Shown here: piece by piece, positions 60,927 to 64,000 of the stretch
Numbering within the stretch: the first letter of the stretch is position 1
Layout: each line of letters begins with the position of its first letter
Assembly (NCBI GenBank): GCA_002011235.1
Contig: MTMO01000037.1
Location: 18,470 to 82,469, forward strand
Direction: 5' to 3'
DNA: 64,000 nt
Source: Archaeoglobus sp. JdFR-27
GTDB taxonomy: Archaea > Halobacteriota > Archaeoglobi > Archaeoglobales > Archaeoglobaceae
Program-made: the position numbers and the translations under genes
The notes under the pieces: model-generated
Databases searched by the model: none
What the model was told of the DNA's origin: nothing
Seen by the model: the letters and a program-made list of their open reading frames with translations, nothing else

Positions 60927-62864
60927 TTACTGTTTTGTTGTATAAACTATAGTATCCCCACTTCTATATATCTCTTTAAAACATCTTAAGCTACTGACAC
61001 CATAATCCAACCTTTCTTGGTAGCCCAAAAAGATGTAGCTAACGTTATATCTCTCGACTATTTCTCTCACAGCTCTACAATCCTTTGATTTGTATACCGC
61101 TCGAACTTCAGCCATTCTCCTAGTAAGTTCTTCTGGATTTGCTCTCCATTGCACTTCATGACAGCTCCACGCAACAAGCGTTGGGTTTGCGGTGAAAGCA
61201 GAGACTCTTCCTTCGTAAGAGTAACAGCCTTCAGCAGATTCAATGATCATTCCGCGCTTTCCTTTCAAAAACTGGATTGCGTTGTAGTCATCGATGCTTA
61301 TTTCCTTGATGAATTTTGAGCTGTCCAAAGAAAATTCTGTTTTATTGTATTTCATGGGTGTGGCAATGATCGGATACACAAGGGAAAGGATTAACAGAAT
61401 GATCACAAAATATTTGGTTTTATTTTCAGATTTGAGAGACTCAACGATCACGACTGCTGCAGGGACAGAGAGGAGAACCCAGGATGCGAGATAGAATTTG
61501 AAGAAGGTGTTAAGCCTGGACTCAATTGCCACGAACTCACAGGCAAGAATTAGGAATGAGGCTGAAAAGGTCAGCATCGAGCTGAAATCTCCCTTCAAGT
61601 ATTTTCTAAAGCTGAGAATGAGCATTGGAACAATCAAAAGCATTATTGGGGATGCAAAAAATCCCACAATTCCGGTCACAACCGATACAAGACCGATCCT
61701 GTAAGAGAGGCTATCCTTAAAGCTGTCTTTAAAATAAATATAATTCAGAAAGATCAGGATGCCAAAGAAAAGTATGAACTGCCAGATATCTGTTCTCTCG
61801 GAAGTCAAAAACAATTTCGCCGATGGTGTTTCCATCGTGCTGTAAAGTATGGAGATGAAGAGAATGGACGTGAATACAATTATGCTCCCCTTCAATAATT
61901 CAGCTTTATCTCTAGTCGATTTATAACGGTAAACAGAAACCAAGATTGTAATAAAAAGAAAAACTGGGGCATCCCATGAGTTCGTTGCGAATAGTATGAA
62001 AATTAACGGAATAAGGTAAAACCCGTAGGAGACATCTTTCTTAAAATACCTCCAAAGAAGAATTAGCGTGAGGAGCTTTATCGGAAGGGCTACAAAATGG
62101 GCATGGTAGTCAGCGTGAATAAAGCTGAAGTAAGGAAACTCATTTATCGTTTTGCCGTATGTAACATCATCAATAACCCTTGTTGCATTCCAGTAAAATA
62201 AGAAGGTTGGGAGCTTACCCCTAAAAAAATCGGTTACAAGTTCATAAACCGCATAAAGATTCCCAGAAAATGCTATGAAGATGGTTCCAACAATAAGACT
62301 TCCACCGACATCCCCATCACCCTTACCTGAAAGTTCTCTCAATAAACCGTAGCCAAGCATCACGAAATAGGCTGGGATTGTCGCGATTGCAACGTTAAAT
62401 CCGATTTCGAGGGGGATAAAGGACATGAGCGTTATGCCAGCTCCAATAACGTATCCGAAGTAGTAGTAAAAGTTCAAAGTTCCGTGGGCAAAGAAAGGAT
62501 CGGGAGGATGAAATTTCTCTGCTTCCAAAACCGTGTTAAGGAAAGCAAAATCCATTAATTTCTCTGCACCAAATGCTTCAGGAGCGAGAGATCTCAGGAA
62601 CAGAAAGAAAAGGAAAGTAAGTAAGAACGCTGTTTCAGAACGATAATCAAAGCTGAAACCTTTTCTTTTCAGCTGCCACAGTCCCAAAACAAGGAATACG
62701 GAAAAGACTGAATAAAACACCGGTTTGAAAGGAAAAAAGAAGGAAAGAATGAAAGAAACTAAACACAATACAAGAAACGAGAAAAACCTGGAAATCCAGT
62801 ACTCCATTCTAAAAATCTGAGCGATTATAACTCCTGAAATCAGATAGATTAGAAGACCGTACAT
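60927..62864 (-). CDS. DUF2298 polytopic membrane protein
   Basis: A 645-residue protein with about 15 membrane spans. HPPDPFFAHGTLNFYYYFGYVIGAG near residues 118-142 is the YYY signature of DUF2298, and the FSFIHADYHAHFVALPIKLL segment near residue 245 is the second conserved block. The C-terminal soluble region (residues 530-645) includes GMIIESAEGCYSYEGRVSAF. The family is thought to include membrane glycosyltransferases or related enzymes of surface glycosylation. The stop of the upstream GT-flippase gene overlaps its ATG. That pairing supports a cell-surface or N-glycan role. Confidence 0.85.
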   Translation of the reverse strand: MYGLLIYLISGVIIAQIFRMEYWISRFFSFLVLCLVSFILSFFFPFKPVFYSVFSVFLVLGLWQLKRKGFSFDYRSETAFLLTFLFFLFLRSLAPEAFGAEKLMDFAFLNTVLEAEKFHPPDPFFAHGTLNFYYYFGYVIGAGITLMSFIPLEIGFNVAIATIPAYFVMLGYGLLRELSGKGDGDVGGSLIVGTIFIAFSGNLYAVYELVTDFFRGKLPTFLFYWNATRVIDDVTYGKTINEFPYFSFIHADYHAHFVALPIKLLTLILLWRYFKKDVSYGFYLIPLIFILFATNSWDAPVFLFITILVSVYRYKSTRDKAELLKGSIIVFTSILFISILYSTMETPSAKLFLTSERTDIWQFILFFGILIFLNYIYFKDSFKDSLSYRIGLVSVVTGIVGFFASPIMLLIVPMLILSFRKYLKGDFSSMLTFSASFLILACEFVAIESRLNTFFKFYLASWVLLSVPAAVVIVESLKSENKTKYFVIILLILSLVYPIIATPMKYNKTEFSLDSSKFIKEISIDDYNAIQFLKGKRGMIIESAEGCYSYEGRVSAFTANPTLVAWSCHEVQWRANPEELTRRMAEVRAVYKSKDCRAVREIVERYNVSYIFLGYQERLDYGVSSLRCFKEIYRSGDTIVYTTKQ

Positions 62865-64000
62865 TATTCTTCACCGTTTGTACTTGAGCTACCGGAGTTA
62901 CTTGAGTTACCAGATATTTCCTTAAGCTTTATGTTCAGACTTGCAAGGGCTATCATTCCCAACACGAGTGTTATCAGGTTTTTCAGCATGTGATCGACAA
63001 ATGCAACAACAAATCCAACGTCCGCACCAACTGCGGTGCTGAAAATTCCCGTCAGGACAGCCTCATAAGTTCCAATCCCTCCAGGAGTTATGGGGAGGAC
63101 CTTAGTTATGTTTCCTACCGAGACCGCTATTACTGTTAGGAGGAAAAGATCGCTGTAGTTTCCAAAGGCATTCAGCACGATAAAACAGACTGTTATGTCA
63201 AATAGCCAGAGAAGAATTGACGAGACAAGTATAGCTGGCGAACTCTTCGTTTTCATAATCTTATTGGCATCTCTGACTATCTTTCCAACTATGTTCTGCA
63301 TCCTCGAAACAAAGACAAAAGCAAGAATAACCACAACAAGAAGGGCAGTTGCATAAATAGGAGCTCTGACATATTCAATCCCACTTATTAGAATTATTGA
63401 CAAAAACGAGAGTATCAATACAGAAACCAAATCAAAGATCCTTTCCACCGCGAGTCCGCTGAAAGATGCTGGGTATGGAATGTCTTTTTTTCTGAAAACG
63501 TAGGCCCTTCCAAGATCTCCTATCCTAACGGGAGTAATTACATTCAGTGTTTGGCTGATCGCAATACTTTCAGCTGAGAAGACTGTTGAGACATTATAGC
63601 CTAGTTTTGAAATTATGTACTTGTATCTCCATCCCCTTATTACAAAGGAAAGAGCATAGAGGAAAGAGGCGATTGCAACCAACTTCAAATCAGCCGACAC
63701 GAGAATTTTAAGAACCGACTCCAAGCCAGCGTAAAGGGCGAGTGCAATTAAAATTCCGATCGCAATAATTACAGAAGCAAAAAAGAACCTTCTGCTTGTC
63801 TTTCTTCTTTCTTGCAAACCTTCTGCCCACATTCTAACTATCTGCCTGAACATGTATAGGACGTCTTTCCCGAACCTTACCTTGGTTTCCCTGCTTTGCT
63901 TCCATCTCACGGGGATTTCCTTAACTTTGTATCCCATTCTCTGGGCTAAAACAAGGATCTCAGTATCCCAGAACCAGTGGGTATCTTTTGCTTTGTCCAT
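62864..64000 (-). CDS. Glycosyltransferase-flippase fusion (AglD-like), N-terminus outside window
   Basis: A partial frame of 378 codons continuing past the window end. The first 60 residues are the tail of a GT2 enzyme (FDTEILVLAQ-like WDTEILVLAQRMGYKVKEIP and KVRFGKDVLYMFRQIVRM). The remainder is a membrane domain of the UPF0104/TIGR00374 flippase-like family with about eight spans (ISQTLNVITPVRIGDLGRAYVFRKK, PITPGGIGTYEAVLTGIF). The same fusion is seen in AglD of Haloferax, which adds the final mannose of an N-glycan. The MDK at the window edge is probably internal. Confidence 0.85.
   Translation of the reverse strand: MDKAKDTHWFWDTEILVLAQRMGYKVKEIPVRWKQSRETKVRFGKDVLYMFRQIVRMWAEGLQERRKTSRRFFFASVIIAIGILIALALYAGLESVLKILVSADLKLVAIASFLYALSFVIRGWRYKYIISKLGYNVSTVFSAESIAISQTLNVITPVRIGDLGRAYVFRKKDIPYPASFSGLAVERIFDLVSVLILSFLSIILISGIEYVRAPIYATALLVVVILAFVFVSRMQNIVGKIVRDANKIMKTKSSPAILVSSILLWLFDITVCFIVLNAFGNYSDLFLLTVIAVSVGNITKVLPITPGGIGTYEAVLTGIFSTAVGADVGFVVAFVDHMLKNLITLVLGMIALASLNIKLKEISGNSSNSGSSSTNGEE

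Overview
The window is an archaeal chromosome segment, almost certainly from a member of the Archaeoglobales and most like Archaeoglobus itself. The strongest evidence is a complete fqo operon for F420H2:quinone oxidoreductase in the order J-K-M-L-N-A-BC-D-H-I-F. This includes the fused BC subunit and the separate F420H2-oxidising FqoF known from Archaeoglobus fulgidus. Supporting signs are an F420-type luciferase-like oxidoreductase, a UbiA prenyltransferase fitting menaquinone synthesis, CoA ligases, a lactate-oxidation (LutABC-like) operon, archaeal L40e, KptA, archaeal TATA-type promoters with leaderless starts, and a tRNA-His with an encoded G-1. The sequence is A+T-rich (by eye about 40% G+C), lower than A. 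fulgidus. The species cannot be named from sequence alone.

Layout. 0-8 kb: the tail of a DUF531 gene, kptA, a secreted protein, a QueG-like gene broken by an in-frame TAG, cooC, ubiA, a citG-like/DUF447 pair and a CoA ligase. 8-10.4 kb: lutA-lutC-lutB-like lactate oxidation. 10.6-21.7 kb: the fqo operon on the minus strand. 22-33 kb: mixed accessory genes, including zinc-ribbon and ferredoxin proteins, two MFS transporters, an LLM oxidoreductase, a HEAT/DUF3795/SPL-type radical SAM overlap cluster, an M50-like membrane protein and an AlaX-like editing protein. 33-38.6 kb: the mannosylglycerate operon mpgS-mpgP-manC and a divergent asnB. 38.9-43.3 kb: tRNA-His, a molybdopterin oxidoreductase, purB and a DUF5371 gene. 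43.3-46.7 kb: a four-gene FAD/Fe-S operon like the PDH1 dye-linked L-proline dehydrogenase. 47-49.6 kb: the anaerobic homocysteine-forming set (COG1900-CBS, NIL-ferredoxin, COG2122). 50-55.6 kb: a branched-chain amino-acid ABC transporter split into divergent livKGF and livHM around one palindromic TATA element. 55.6-64 kb: rpl40e, a geranylgeranyl-reductase-like flavoprotein, a CoA ligase, an SMR transporter, a radical SAM-HhH protein, a DUF2298 membrane protein and a glycosyltransferase-flippase fusion cut by the window end.

The genes fit together. CoA ligases, MaoC and lactate oxidation supply reducing power. F420H2 is oxidised by Fqo into a prenylated quinone pool, to which UbiA contributes. 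The liv transporter and the proline-dehydrogenase-like complex point to amino-acid use. Mannosylglycerate synthesis is a thermophile salt and heat response.

No clear CRISPR, phage or intact insertion sequence was seen. The notable signals are small in scale: recurrent perfect short tandem duplications in many intergenic spacers, at least three genes broken by a single-base change plus two likely decayed transporter tails, a probable ATT start codon in mpgP, a shared palindromic promoter for two leaderless liv transcripts, and a repeated TTGTAAT operator-like array before the homocysteine gene.
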